In this document: positions 11,801-23,049 of the stretch, piece after piece
Layout of the letters: each line of letters opens with the position of its first letter
Numbering within the stretch: position 1 is the first letter of the stretch
Source of the DNA: Tubulanus polymorphus
Taxonomy: Eukaryota > Nemertea > Palaeonemertea > Tubulaniformes > Tubulanidae
Length of the DNA: 64,000 bases
Direction of reading: 5' to 3'
NCBI RefSeq assembly: GCF_964204645.1
Contig: NC_134027.1
Span: 19,828,485-19,892,484 of the forward strand
The notes under the pieces: generated by a model
Databases searched by the model: none
Seen by the model: only the letters and a program-made list of their open reading frames with translations
Told to the model about the DNA's origin: nothing
Translations under genes and position numbers: made by a program

Positions 11801-14800
11801 TTAGTATAACATCTGACAGCGAAGATACTGTTGCTGCATGCTACCTTCAAGACAGGATACCAAATGTAACTCGCGCTGAGTTCTTCACCTTTTAGATCAG
11901 TTAAATTCAAACAAACCTAAAGACAAGTTATTATTACTGGGTGACCCAACCTTCCATATGGATGATACGTCCCACCCAGATACTATTCGTCTACCGTCTC
12001 TCCTCAACGATTTCGGACTATACCAACACGTAGATAAACCCACTAATGAAAAAGGTAATATTCTTGATCTTATAATATACAGACCGAATGATTCTGTAGT
12101 TAGCGACATTGCTGTGGGTTTTGCAACATCGGACTATTTTGAAGTTAAATTCTCTTTGAACGTACGTAAGCCGACTGCTCCACGAAAAAATGTTGTGTAT
12201 CGAAATTTTAAAAATGTGACCTGTACTGAAGTTAGTGCTAAGATGGCATCAATCAATTTGACTGAATCACCTAAATTGACGATATGATGCATTGCTATAA
12301 CGCTGCCCTGACCGGTGTCGTCGATAAACTAGCACCCGCTAAAAATGGTTAACACCTGATATTATAAATGCCAGGAAACTGGAACGTAAACTCGAGCGAA
12401 AATAGCGTAAAACTAGATTGACCATAGATCGTGAAATGTGGAAACACCAGTCAGTAGTAGTTGACAGGTTGATGAAAACTGCCAAGATTGAACACTTCTC
12501 GATTAATTCTGACGATATAAAGAATGGTGACTTGTTTATATCAGTGAGAGCCCTTCTGTATGGACATGTTGGGACGGAGTGGCCCGATCATGATAATGCA
12601 TCGGAATTAGCAGAAAACTTCAGTACATTTTCTGTTAATAAGGTCAGAGAGGCTTCCCAATCACTAGTACGTAGCTCAAATTTTGATGCCGAAACATACA
12701 ATTGTACTACTTATCTCAGCTGCTTCAGAGAAATTGATGAACATGATCAATACAATTTGATTTCTGACACGAAACCAACAAATTGTGAGCTCTACCCGTG
12801 TTATGAAATGAGGATTTTTAGTTTAGATTTAGATTGAAGTAATAATATTAGATGATTACGATAGGACATTAGACTAGGGGAACTGGTGTTATTAAACAAA
12901 TAAGAATTAGAAATTGTGTAGTTGCGATATTTAGGGACAGGATTGTATATAGTATAGTTAATGGATTATTATTACTAGACTAGAATAACTCTTAAAATCG
13001 GCCTTAAGCCTGGGGGGAGTGCTCGTCAGTGTGAACATCTGAGATTAGTTTGGATAACAATTCAGTTAATAATTCGTACATTAGCAAAACAATTGCTCTG
13101 ACTTTGGCTCTGACACATTGACACTAAACCCTCTCAACCTCTTGACACCAAGATGTTTGGATCGTAGACAAAATTGAGAATGTTCACTCAGGCAGCACAT
13201 CGAACCCTCCAATCGTAGATATTTGAGAAACTAATTCAACCAATAGCTGTATAATTTTGGATCATAGATTTTGGATAAAATAGGAATATTGTACAGAGAT
13301 CATGGTCACAATTATTACGGGTCAGTCACTGCACGGATTACTTTCGCGACTGGACACGGCTTGAGCGATATAAAATAAAGAACATATAACGGAACGCGAG
13401 CTTTTACTTGGATTTATTCTTGAGGGAACTTGGTAAGTCAAAATCAGCATGTGCTAGAGTTGTTCTGCTCTTTACACAGTTCAATTCAACCTGCCTTTCG
13501 CGACTTATTAACGGGAAACCTAGCTACAGATATATACGTCATCAGAGGAGAGGATTCACTCATTAAACAACATTTCATTTCACTATCATCCTATCATCAA
13601 ATCCATAAAATCCTTTCACCCGCTTCCATCTACCCTTTTACAGGTCTTCCAAGCGCTATTACTCTGTTCTGAATGTGGCATAGTTCCATCACAGTTTAAA
13701 ATTGCTATTTTGAGACCATTACTCAAAACGCAATCTTTGGACACCAATTTTTTCAAAATTATCGACCTGTGTCAAACTTATCATTTCTATCCAAAGTCTT
13801 GCAACGAGTTTTCGCTTCTCAGTTAACTTCATTTTGAAAATAATTGTTTGATTGATGAATTTCAATCAGCCTATAGATAACGTCACAGTGTCGAACAGCA
13901 CTTATTAGAGTACACAATTATATACTTCGAGCCCATGATGATAGAAAGTGTGTTTTCTTAGTTCTACTCGATTTAAGTGCTGCTTTCGACACTGTTGACC
14001 ACTTCAAATTATTATCCAGATAGGAAAAGATGGATATTACTGTATCGCTCTAAGATGGCTTCCATCTTATTTATGTGGCAGGTATCAGAAAGTGTGCATA
14101 AATGGTTCTTTGTTCCGAGCCAGTTAAGCTAAATTATGGTGTACCACAGGGCTTGGTTTTAGGACCTTTGCTTTTCTGTGCTTATATTGCTCAAGTTTTT
14201 TAGGCATCTTACAACTGATTATCATCTATATGCAGATGATAGTCAGTTGTACATTGATTTTAACTTATCGGAACTGGTTTCTGCTTGTTCAGCTGCATCT
14301 GACATTGTAAATGAACTCAATGTTTGGCTCATAGATAATTTCCTTAAATTTAATGGAGCAAAAACCGATGCTCTTCTCATTAGCCCCACAAGCCTCAAAG
14401 TTCAGCTCCCTAATATTAAAATTATCGATACTGATATTTCCTTCTCCACATCGGTGAGAAATTTGGGGGTTATCTTTGATTCCAATTGCTCATTTAGGGA
14501 ACACATTTCAAGCTGTGTGAAGTCTGCTGATTTTCACATTCGCAACATTGGTAAAATGCGTCAATATCTATCTGTTGATGCCACAAGAATTTATGTGCAG
14601 GCACTCATCACAACCCGTCTTGACTTTTGAAACTCTGTTCTCGCTGAATTACCAAAGTCCTCAACGAAACCACTCCAGCGAGTACGAAACTCAGCAGCCC
14701 GTCTAGTTAGTAAAACTAGAAAATATAAATCAATCAAACCTGCCTTTATGGAATTACATTGGTTACCCATTGGACAAAGAATCCAGGAAGAAAGACAGTA

Positions 14801-16655
14801 AATATTTGGATGGATATATGAAAGCTGTGGGTACTGGAGTGTGTAATGTGTAGTGTAGTGTGATCTGTGTGCATTTGTGGCCAGCACACAGATCACATTG
14901 TTCATTCGGGTTTGGTCCAGGACTCGCGAGATTTTCAACAACACGGAAGTAACGTGTAATAAATGATGACTTGAATTGCATGACTAACTACCACCCCTCA
15001 TTATTGTTGGAAAACTAAACGTTCCGCACTGACTAAAAATTAGTTATAACATTTTAGAAATGGCCAGAATTTTAACTTAGGTTCTATCTCATTTTTATTT
15101 CACAATTGCGATTGGTATAAATTTTTTTTAAACGGCCGTTAAGGCTTCATGTTTCGTCTGCAATTCACTGCAAATAGTTACGCAACTACGCACATTTCAG
15201 TGTTTTTGGCAGCTGTACACTCAATCGGCACCGTTCGTGACTAGCTTCACTGCGGAATTATCATTAATTAACATCGCCATATCACATCATCAACTTATAT
15301 TGTGCCTTAAAACCCTAACAGCCGAAATAATTGAAATGCACACACGATTTATATCATTGAAAATTGAGAGAGTGGCCGTTTTGTGTTCTGCTGCTTCGCG
15401 TAAATCCCGCGCGGTGGCGCAACCGCGCGGAGTGGGGCCGATACGTCAAGTACAAAGTTCTCATTTTCATCTGCCAGTGCATACATAATTTGGCTCCTAA
15501 ATATCTCTGGGACCTCATTCATATTCATGTCCCTTGCCGCCCTCTCCGATCTTCTGCTTTTATCTCACTGACAGTCCCTAGATACATTAGAAAGTGTATC
15601 GGTTCTCGGGCCTTTTCCATCAATGGCCCGACCTTGTGGAATCAGCTTCCTGGAGACCTACGGTCTATAACATCTTTGGAGATCTTCAGGTGGCAACTTA
15701 TACATTTGCTCTTTGATGAGGCTTCTCTGAGTGGTTTTTTTCATGAGCTGGATTTAGCGCTATATAAGACACTTATTATTATTATATACTGGACGTTCAG
15801 ATAATTTGTTGAAGAGATGTCATAAGATGTACTAGAGAATTATACGCCGTCCAAGTTTATTGGCCGCCCGCCTCTTGCAGTGATTCGAATGCAAACGAAG
15901 GTATATCGATTTATGTTACCCTTTTTTATATTTCAGGTAGTTGGGGTAGGAGGGATATCATTTTTCCAGGTTCTTTAAATAATGCATGACTGGAGACTTT
16001 AAATAATGCAAACCTCGATCGCTTTGAGCTAGTGGTCATTCTTAGAATAACAGTCAAAATCCATCTTACTGGTGTAAGGCTCTTTTGATTTCTCAATTTT
16101 CATTCCGGAAATATTTAACCTGCATGTACTAAGAAGTTCATCCTACTAGCCATCTCGGCCTATTTGGCCTGTCATTTGGAAGCGTTACTTACCACCGTAT
16201 GTTGGACAATCGCTTATTCTAACGCATTTTTGATCGGTCGTGTTCACTTTACAGCCGGCTTCTATATAGAACGAATACAGAGCCGGCGTCCCGTGCACAC
16301 ATCTGCAAGAAATATATATATATTGAAAATGTAACGCTTCCTTCAAATCGATTGTCTCCTTATCTTATTTCCCCAGCTCTGTTGTTCGTATGGTGAAACT
16401 ACGGTATATATCACGGATTACGGTTTACGGAAAACCCCAACTTTAAGCCTCGTGACTGTGAATATGAGAATCATGAAATAGGAAGATTTCCAAATAATTG
16501 TCTGTGAATTTCGTTGGAACTTACTCGAGACCTCCGGGCGGTTTGATTTCACTTATATCGGGAGGGTTTGGAGGATCCGGAGGGCGTTCGGGTCTTGTTG
16601 TTGGGTGGCCGCAAGAGACACCAATAAGTAAAAACACGACGGCGAACAGACACAT
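8835..16655 (-). CDS. Host gene A: secreted cysteine-rich protein, 4 exons, 196 aa
   Basis: Exons on the minus strand are 16525-16655 (start), 16193-16302, 10324-10485 and 8835-9022 (stop). All junctions are GT/AG and phases match (2, 1, 1), giving 591 coding bases. Exon 1 encodes a hydrophobic signal peptide ([16 protein letters not shown]) and a Pro-rich linker. Exons 2-4 encode a cysteine-spaced module (AGCKVN...ISDCP; LCRCAY...[15 protein letters not shown] with ATLFHWKC). The product is probably an extracellular small disulphide-rich protein. I do not recognise the family. The gene at 61490-63371 is a paralogue with the same exon lengths and phases, which strongly supports the model. Intron 2 (5.7 kb) is filled with transposon debris. 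Its function is unknown; an immune or matrix role would be a guess. Confidence 0.85.
9023..10323. other. Intron 3 of host gene A
   Basis: A 1.3-kb intron on the minus strand. It holds a hairpin built on TTTTCTCGGGCGAGAAAA near 10078-10095, and the 19-base word CCCGAATCAGCCACCATAG near 10211-10229. That word recurs at one end of the foldback repeat at 58560-59015, so a related short repeat probably sits in this intron. Confidence 0.45.
10920..11240 (-). mobile_element. Penelope-like element fragment with GIY-YIG domain
   Basis: On the minus strand a frame reads [15 protein letters not shown] followed by a segment with [13 protein letters not shown]. This is the N-terminal half of the GIY-YIG endonuclease domain that ends Penelope-like retroelement proteins, with the VYKIPC-x-x-C box and the R-x-x-E-H box. 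The second GIY-YIG tyrosine-glycine pair is altered, and upstream reverse transcriptase sequence is not clearly recoverable. The fragment lies inside intron 2 of host gene A. Confidence 0.65.
12790..13675. mobile_element. LTR-like insertion inside the LINE
   Basis: LINE homology stops at about 12790 and resumes at about 13675. The inserted sequence has a purine tract GGGGGGAG at about 13012-13019 followed by TG, a TATA-like ATATAAAATAAAG near 13368-13381, and an AATAAA inside the same stretch. That arrangement fits a polypurine tract plus LTR of a retrotransposon, possibly a solo LTR. The exact ends and target duplication were not resolved. Confidence 0.4.
14789..15448. mobile_element. Unidentified 660-bp insertion in the LINE
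   Basis: LINE coding similarity breaks after 14788 and picks up again with no residues apparently lost at 15449. The inserted DNA has no recognised domain. It includes a pair of inverted words, GATCTGTGTGC (near 14861) and GCACACAGATC (near 14884), which can form a hairpin. The class is unknown. Confidence 0.45.
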
Positions 16656-16770
16656 TTTTCGTTCACGATTAAGTTGTCAATCTTCAGACTGAAATAAATA
16701 TTAAAGACTTTATTTATTGAATTATTTTTTTTAATTATCCATAAAGCGTCCACTTTGTATTAATACAAGT

Positions 16771-16855
16771 CACAGTAGAATTGTAAGAACAAGAGGTCTA
16801 GGGATACATGCCCGCTTTGTGAAATGCTTGATAGTCTAACAGTATCAATAGTCAA
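16771..16855. repeat. Direct repeat, copy 1 (85 bp)
   Basis: The stretch starting CACAGTAGAATTGTAAGAAC is repeated at 17793-17877 with a single base difference seen. It begins about 115 bp upstream of the start codon of host gene A, so it may be part of that gene's promoter region. The two copies bracket Polinton-derived minus-strand sequence. Confidence 0.85.
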
Positions 16856-16893
16856 TGCCTCCTATAGTGAGCATATAAAAGAAACCAGTGACT

Positions 16894-17088
16894 TTAAAAC
16901 TCACCAAACTCATAAAGTTTGGTATGGGATACTGGTCTATAATTAACTGGGGTAAAGATATGCCTAGGATACAATATGGATATACCATGTAATTCTTCAA
17001 AATAAAAGTAAAGCGCAGCTAATATCAATCCTCCAGCAACTAAATAATGCTTTAAATCACTTTTTCCAGTTGGAATGAAATCATTCAT
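16894..17088 (-). CDS. Polinton copy 2: 64-aa single-pass membrane protein
   Basis: A short intact frame on the minus strand with one hydrophobic segment (HYLVAGGLILAALYFYF). Its start codon is preceded by AATTTTTTTCCTAAATAAATG, split here as AATTTTTTT, CCT, AAATAAATG. That is the same start-proximal element found before most genes of the minus-strand cluster of the large Polinton, which is the main reason to call it a real Polinton gene. I saw no counterpart in the large copy. Function unknown. Confidence 0.55.
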   Translation of the reverse strand: MNDFIPTGKSDLKHYLVAGGLILAALYFYFEELHGISILYPRHIFTPVNYRPVSHTKLYEFGEF

Positions 17089-17099
17089 TTATTTAGGAA

Positions 17100-17790
17100 A
17101 AAAATTATAAGATTTGAAAATATTTGAAATATATAATTAAATATTTACTAGATTTGATTCTAAGTATTTCATCGATTGATTTAAGTACTTTAACATTTGA
17201 GATTGAATACATTTATTAGACAACCTAATCTATTTTCAATATAGAATTATTCCACTTTTCATAGTCTTTATGTTTAATTGTTTGATAATGCTTTGATTTA
17301 TGTGATCATGAATATTTGCCTCCTCAATAACAATACACTTTCGTTAGGATTAAATTTTGTAAATGCATTATCTAATTCACATTGCAATCCAATATTTGAT
17401 GAATTTTCATTTTAGATAATTTGCTAATTATCAAAATTAAAATAATATAATTTTCGTTTTTCAATTATTAATTTTATCCTATCATTATAATCTTAAGAAA
17501 TTATTAAATCACTTTTTCTTTCATTAAAAGGAGTTTCAAGAAAATTTATTATTTTTTCATCTAAATTACCTTTATAATTTAAAACTATTAAATATTTAAA
17601 GATTTTTGACGCCATCATTTAAAGTTTCTATTAGTTCAGTAATTAAATACGTTTCATTTAATAATATTTCGCTTATTTCAGTAATATTATCAATTTTATG
17701 TCTTCCATAGACTATATTTGTTACTGAGATATACTTTTTAATATTAGATAGTGAAAATAAGTTATTAGTTTATAATATATATTTCTTTAA
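17100..17790 (-). pseudogene. Polinton copy 2: decayed minus-strand coding region, function unknown
   Basis: The minus strand reads as AT-rich, Lys/Asn/Ile-rich coding sequence broken by many stops, with stretches such as KIINFLETPFNERKSDLI and ANAFTKFNPNES-like runs. The composition matches the nearby Polinton genes and differs from host DNA. I cannot match it to a gene of the large Polinton. Confidence 0.4.
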
Positions 17791-17792
17791 AC

Positions 17793-17877
17793 TCACAGTA
17801 GAATCGTAAGAACAAGAGGTCTAGGGATACATGCCCGCTTTGTGAAATGCTTGATAGTCTAACAGTATCAATAGTCA
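17793..17877. repeat. Direct repeat, copy 2 (85 bp)
   Basis: Second copy of the 85-bp sequence at 16771-16855, again followed by AT-rich Polinton-derived DNA. The near identity suggests a recent local duplication or gene conversion. Confidence 0.85.
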
Positions 17878-17929
17878 AAACTATATATAAAACTATATAT
17901 ATACTGGATATTGCCCAATTTATATATAC

Positions 17930-17930
<1 letters not shown>

Positions 17931-18012
<82 letters not shown>
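17931..18012. repeat. (TA)n microsatellite
   Basis: About 80 bp of pure TA directly abutting the 5' end of the recognisable polymerase of Polinton copy 2. It probably marks where the N-terminal part of that gene was lost. Confidence 0.97.
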
Positions 18013-18014
<2 letters not shown>

Positions 18015-20548
18015 ACATTATATGAAATTGAGCAATATCCAGTAACTATAAAAATGATACCTCAAATAGAAAAAGTTGATAATTTAAAAATAAATGTATT
18101 CGAATTAATGCAATTACCAGAGGCAAAAGGTGAAAATATTAAAAATTATACATTAGAAGCTTTATATTTATCAGAATATAATGAGATCTATTATATTATA
18201 AAAAATGATGAAAATGAACATTATATGTGGTTAAAACCAATAGATTTATTCTTTAGAACAGAGAGTGATTTTAACAGTCATAACAAAATATATTTATCTA
18301 GAAAATGTTTACCTAAATTAAGAACTGAAAATGCATTACTAAAACATAAAGAATTATGTGATAATTAAGATTTTTGCAAATTAATAATGCCAACAGAAAA
18401 CGATTATAAATTGAAATTAACTAATCACAAATTTGAAAATGTAGTACCATTTGTAATCTATGGGGATTTTGAATCGTTGAATAAAGAATTAAATGATCAA
18501 GATAGAAAAGAAATATATAACAAAAAGCAATTTCTAAGATCAATGGACAAATGAAATGAATTAAATGAAGACATAATTCAAGACCCACCAATCTTAAATA
18601 CAATTTAAAAAGTTCATCAAAGAGCTGCTGCTTATGGAATTTATATAAAATCAAATTATCCTGAATTATATGAAAGTCAATATATATAAAAAAAAATAAT
18701 ATTGACTAAAGAAGATGAAGTTGATTTTAATTATGCAACTCATTGTTGTTATTGTGAAAAACGTTTTCATTCATTTGATAAAAAAGTTAAAGATCATGAT
18801 CATTTAAATTCAAAATATCGTCGAGCTGCTCATGAAGATTGTAATTTGCAAGCTAAAACAGTTAATTTCGTACCAATATTATTTCATAATTTATCAGGCT
18901 ATGATACTCATCTATTTATAAAACAATTATCAGGAAAATTAGGCGCAATTAATCAAGAAATAGAAGAATATAATGCTATAAATGATGCGAATATAAGAAA
19001 ATATGATTTAAACTATTAGCTAAGACATCTGAAAATTACATTTCATTTCAATTTGCTTATTTGAGATTTTTAGGTTTCTAGTAAGTTTTTGAAAAATGAG
19101 TATGTGGAAAAAGAAGAATTTTTTAATAGAACATTAAATATTTGGAATCATTTTAAGATAAAAAATCATGGTGAATTAGTAGATTTATATTTAAAATCAG
19201 ATGTTATGATTTTGGCTGATATTTTTGAAAAATTTAGAGATTGCTACTCTAGTCCTGGTTTAACTTGGCAATGTGGTTTAAAATATACTAATGTAGAATT
19301 AGATCTATTAAAAGACATAGTTTTATTATTTGATAAATCAATTATAGGTGGAATTAGTGGTGTTATGGGAGATAAGTATTTTAAAGCAAATGATGAATAT
19401 GAATTATCATATATTGACGCCAATAATTTATATGGTTGGGCAATGATGCAATATCAACCATACAAAAATTTTATATTAACAGAAGTTGAAAATGATGATA
19501 AAACTGATTGGGAAAGCGCAATTATGAGTTTTAAAGATGATGCACCTATTGGTTATTTCTTTGTAGTTGACTTAGAATATCCTGATAACATAAAGTTTAA
19601 AACAAGAAACTTACCTTATTTCCCAGAACATTTAGCTGCAGATTATAGAATACTCCTAATAATAATCCTAAAGATTTGCTATAGAATATAATGAGGAATT
19701 CTATATTCATGCAATAGTGAAAAGTAATACTTCAACCAAAGAAAAGATAGTACCAGATTATGTATTAAATGCAAAATATAATCTAAGAAAATGGTTCTTC
19801 ATTGGATTCTACGCAGCAGATGGTGCTAAAAAATTTACGAGTTTTCCAGTAATAATATTTGCACAAAAAGGAAAAGTTGGTGTATCAGGATTAAATCTAT
19901 TATGTAATTTATTAGGCTTCAATATGAATATTGAATTAATTAAATCTAAACCAAATTGTTTTAATTTAAGACACGGAGAAGAAGAAATAACTGAAGAAGT
20001 TAGAGATTTATTTGAAATATATAACCCATCAGATTATGTTTATGATTTGTCAACTGAAGATGGAACATTCAATTCTGTGTTTCCATTAATTTGCGTCAAT
20101 ACGGATGCATACATACTAAAAGTCAAGACAAATAACATAAAAAAGACTTAAAAACATTAAAACATCATTTTGACTTAAGCAATTATCCAAACGATCATGA
20201 ATTATTTAGCAATGATAATAAACAAATTCCTGGAAAGTTTAAAGATGAATTAGGGGGTGATGAAATGATTGAATTTGTTGGGATAATGTAAGAAAAATGT
20301 ATAGTTATAGAACTAAAGATCATGAAGCTAAAAATTTAAAAGGAATAACAAAGCATGTGGTTGATAAACATATAGAATTTCAAGATTAAAGGGTTTATAT
20401 AACTCAATAGTAATGAAACATAAAATGGATTAAGATCAGAAGATTACGAGATTCATTAATGAAGTTGAAAAAAACTAGCTTAAATCCATTCGATGATAAA
20501 AGATATATTTTGGATGATGGAATAAAAACATTACCTTATGGTTATTAA
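18013..20548 (+). pseudogene. Polinton copy 2: protein-primed family B DNA polymerase with intein remnant
   Basis: Similarity to the large copy's polymerase runs from its N-terminal third to the end (SLNPFDDKRYILDDG). The exonuclease box I (VIYGDFESL near 18455-18481), box II (HNLSGYDTHLFI near 18885-18920), the YSSPGLTWQCGLKYT block, motif A (YIDANNLYGWAMM near 19411-19450) and the tail after motif C are visible. A deletion removes everything from the YFPEH block to motif C, including motif B, and replaces it with the C-terminal part of an intein (19665-20100). Many stops and shifts break the gene. The first methionine region is lost in a (TA)n tract. Confidence 0.88.
19665..20100 (+). pseudogene. 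Intein remnant (LAGLIDADG-type endonuclease plus C-terminal splicing block) in the polymerase
   Basis: A single open frame upstream of polymerase motif C encodes a homing endonuclease-like segment: VPDYVLNAKYNLRKWFFIGF leads into YAADGAKK, then KGKVGVSGLNLLCNLLGF. This is the endonuclease core of many polymerase inteins. It is followed by YVYDLSTEDGTFN...LICVN, which has the layout of the C-terminal intein splicing blocks F and G, ending in Asn (20098-20100). The next residue is the Thr of the polymerase TD(S) box, the canonical +1 residue. The penultimate residue is Val where His is usual. The N-terminal splicing half (Cys1 block A, block B) is deleted. The large Polinton copy has an uninterrupted FDTDS at this site. 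Confidence 0.8.
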
Positions 20549-20549
20549 A

Positions 20550-21856
20550 ACGTAAAATCAGCATCATCATACTCGAGTTCACTATTGGCTTCTACATTTT
20601 CATCTAATTGTTTTTCTATAAATTCTTTAGGTTCTTCCATTTCATTTTTCTAATTTAAATTAAATTCTATATTATTCCACATTTCCACATCTCGCTCTTT
20701 TTGTTTCTTTTTATTTGTTAATTCATCAAATGGAATTATAATATCGATGTTCAAAAAATGTGCAATTTTATTCAAAAAGAATTCATAATTGATTGAATCT
20801 GTTATTTTATTCTCCACGCAATATTTCGATATGCTTGTGAATGTTTCTTTTATATTTTCCATATCTTCTTTTGTTAATTTATGTTTTTTCTAATAATCGT
20901 TAAATAATAAATATAAATACAGTTTCCTTTCTTTTGTGTTACATGTTGATGGAATAATTGTTTTAATCATATCTTTCCTAGTTATTTCACCATTTTTATT
21001 TTCTATTAATTTCATTTTTCAAGCCATTGCATATATTCTGGTGTATGATCTTCTATTGAAAATATTTTAAAAATTTCATCTAGATATTTTAATTTTGGTT
21101 CTATAAGAAAATCTCTAGTTTCTTATATCTAGTTTTTTCATCACCCCATAAATTTCTTTGCCATCCATATTCATTACAAAATATCACAGAATCTTCTTGT
21201 TTTAAATACTCGTAAATACATTGTGGGCATTTTTTTCTATCATATCTTGGCAATAGATGTTCATTAAGTTCTTGGTATTTACTTACGTTTTCTTTATGTT
21301 TTATGTTTTATTGAATTACTTGTTGTAATAATCAATGTACAATATTTACAATAATATGTTTTATTTTTTTATTCTAACTTTGCAAGTGTTTCTGGTAACG
21401 TTTTCTCATATTTTATTATTTCTAATATTTTATTTTTTCTTTTCATTAAATTCTGTTTCAAATTTATAAGAAATTGTATTTAAATGTACTTCATTTAATT
21501 GGTTTTTCTCCCAATCTTCTATATTTTGAGGGCTAAATTTTATTCGACAATGCTCACAGAAATGATTCTTTATATCATTCTTGTCATAAAATATAAAAGG
21601 TCTTTTCCAAATCATTTCAGGTTCAGTTTTAACAGAATTATTAGTACTTACGTTACTATCAACATTAACCATTAAGTTATTAATTTTACACTTCTCGGAA
21701 TGTTTTTTAAAATAATTTCTAGAGAATGTTTTATTACAATTTGGACAGTTTATTTTAGGGGGTTTATAATTTTCATCATTTTTTTTCATACTTCGAGCCA
21801 CATTACTTTTTCTTTGTAGTTTACCACAAATTTCAGATTGTATCTTCTCGTCCATT
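20550..21856 (-). pseudogene. Polinton copy 2: opposite-strand zinc-finger accessory gene
   Basis: The minus strand carries an open start (21430-21855) with two cysteine/histidine modules: CPNCNKTFSRNYFKKH...C (near residues 37-55) and HFCEHCRIKF (near 98-107). Further downstream come decayed pieces with RYDRKKCPQCIYEYLKQ, a Lys/Ile-rich middle and an acidic tail ending near 20550. The pieces read as one gene of about 430 residues broken by several stops. It occupies the slot between polymerase and penton-like gene, where the large copy has a 113-residue gene on the other orientation. It looks like an accessory gene gained or lost between the copies. The role is unknown; nucleic-acid binding is plausible. 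Confidence 0.55.
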
Positions 21857-21903
21857 TATGTAGGAGAAATTTTGTTCCGAGGTAATTTTTTTGTGTAATA
21901 AAT

Positions 21904-22675
21904 AATGGTTGAATTAAAAAAATTTAGAATATATGTTGATTCTCGAAAACTTACAAATTATATATATCTCATAATTTACTAGTACAATTAGATAGAGAAT
22001 TTAAAAATTGTGTAGATTTAAAATAAGTAAATATAAGTTTATGTAATTCTTTTCATAATATATCGGATAAAAGTCTTGAACATTTATTTTTTTCAATTTT
22101 TATTAGGAATAAGAATTAATGGAATCATCTATCTTTAAAACCAGGATTAAATAATTTAGAATCATTAGCGCAAGAAATTGATACAAAAGCTCTGGTTAGA
22201 TTAGGTAGTGATGCTGGATTTAACATTAAATTTTTAAAAAGTGATATTTCTAATAAAATGAAGATAAGATTAACTCATGATGAAAGACATCAATTTTTAG
22301 TTAAAAAACCTGTAGCAAAACTGTTAGGAATTACGCCAGATAAACTTTATTCAAATGTTGATACTACACCAAATATAATCCCTTTTACCCACCTTTATAT
22401 TTATTGCAATTTAATTGATCCTACAAAGACATTTGAAGCAACTAAACATACAATTTGTAATTCTGGTTTATTGAAAATTCTACCATTAAAAATGTTAAAC
22501 AATTTGGAACACAAATAAATTATTATTTAGCTGAACTATTTAGCTGTGATTTCAAACCTTGTATTTCACGATTCATTCATTTCAAATTAGAAGTAAGAAA
22601 TCATAATGGTTACTTCATTGATTTAAATAATTTTCCTGTAATTTATGAATTAGTCATAAGATGTAAAGAGTAATT
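21904..22675 (+). pseudogene. Polinton copy 2: penton-like minor capsid gene
   Basis: Homologous along its length to the 251-residue gene at 41432-42187. It begins VELKKFRIYVDSRKL and ends FPVIYELVIRCKE. The best preserved piece is open from 22258 to 22518. Several frame changes and stops make it non-functional. The start is preceded by the shared TAATTTTTTT plus AATAAATAATG element. Confidence 0.82.
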
Positions 22676-22690
22676 TTTTGATATATAAAT

Positions 22691-23048
22691 ATGAATATAA
22701 CAGTAGGACCGAGTATATGTTTTGGATTTGATTTTAAACGTGAAAAAGAAATGAAATATAATATCAATGATGTCATAACTCATATCAAAAATACTGCATT
22801 TTTTAATGAAACAACATTTGATAATGAAACAACAATACATAAAGAAACTTATAATGTAGAAAAGATAACTGATCTAATTAGGGAATCTTTAAGATTTTAT
22901 GAATTAGATGAAGATTTTATCATTGATGATATTTAAAGAATAATAACTGAAATATATTAAAATGAAACTAATAATATTATAAATGTTGAAATAATTATAA
23001 ATAAGATAACTAAATATTTTGAAGATTGTAATTTTCTTTTACTTAATA
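22691..23048 (+). pseudogene. Polinton copy 2: homologue of the 118-aa gene
   Basis: Begins MNITVGPSICFGFDF, as does the gene at 41059-41415. The frame is open for 81 codons and then closed by TAA near 22934, with recognisable similarity beyond it. The start-proximal promoter-like element is conserved. Function unknown. Confidence 0.8.
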
Positions 23049-23049
23049 A

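Larger units (their letters stand above)
11870..15790 (+). mobile_element. L2/CR1-type LINE, broken and interrupted by two insertions
   Basis: From about 11890 the end of an APE-type endonuclease is visible ([40 protein letters not shown], then [10 protein letters not shown]). A linker region runs to about 12790, and the reverse transcriptase is at 13675-14630, including [13 protein letters not shown] and the catalytic [11 protein letters not shown] box. The C-terminal tail is at 15450-15790, ending in ATT repeats typical of this clade. The frame is broken many times. The element is interrupted by an LTR-like insertion (about 12790-13675) and another of about 660 bp (14789-15448). It sits in intron 2 of host gene A in antisense orientation. 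Confidence 0.85.

Noticed and set aside
16553-16753. 66-codon minus-strand ORF over exon 1 of gene A
   Set aside because: Wrong frame relative to the signal peptide that begins at 16655; the spliced model is better supported by the paralogue.
17847-18368. 173-codon ORF starting with Tyr-Ile repeats
   Set aside because: The N-terminal half is a translation of the (TA)n tract; only the part after about 18013 is real polymerase coding sequence.
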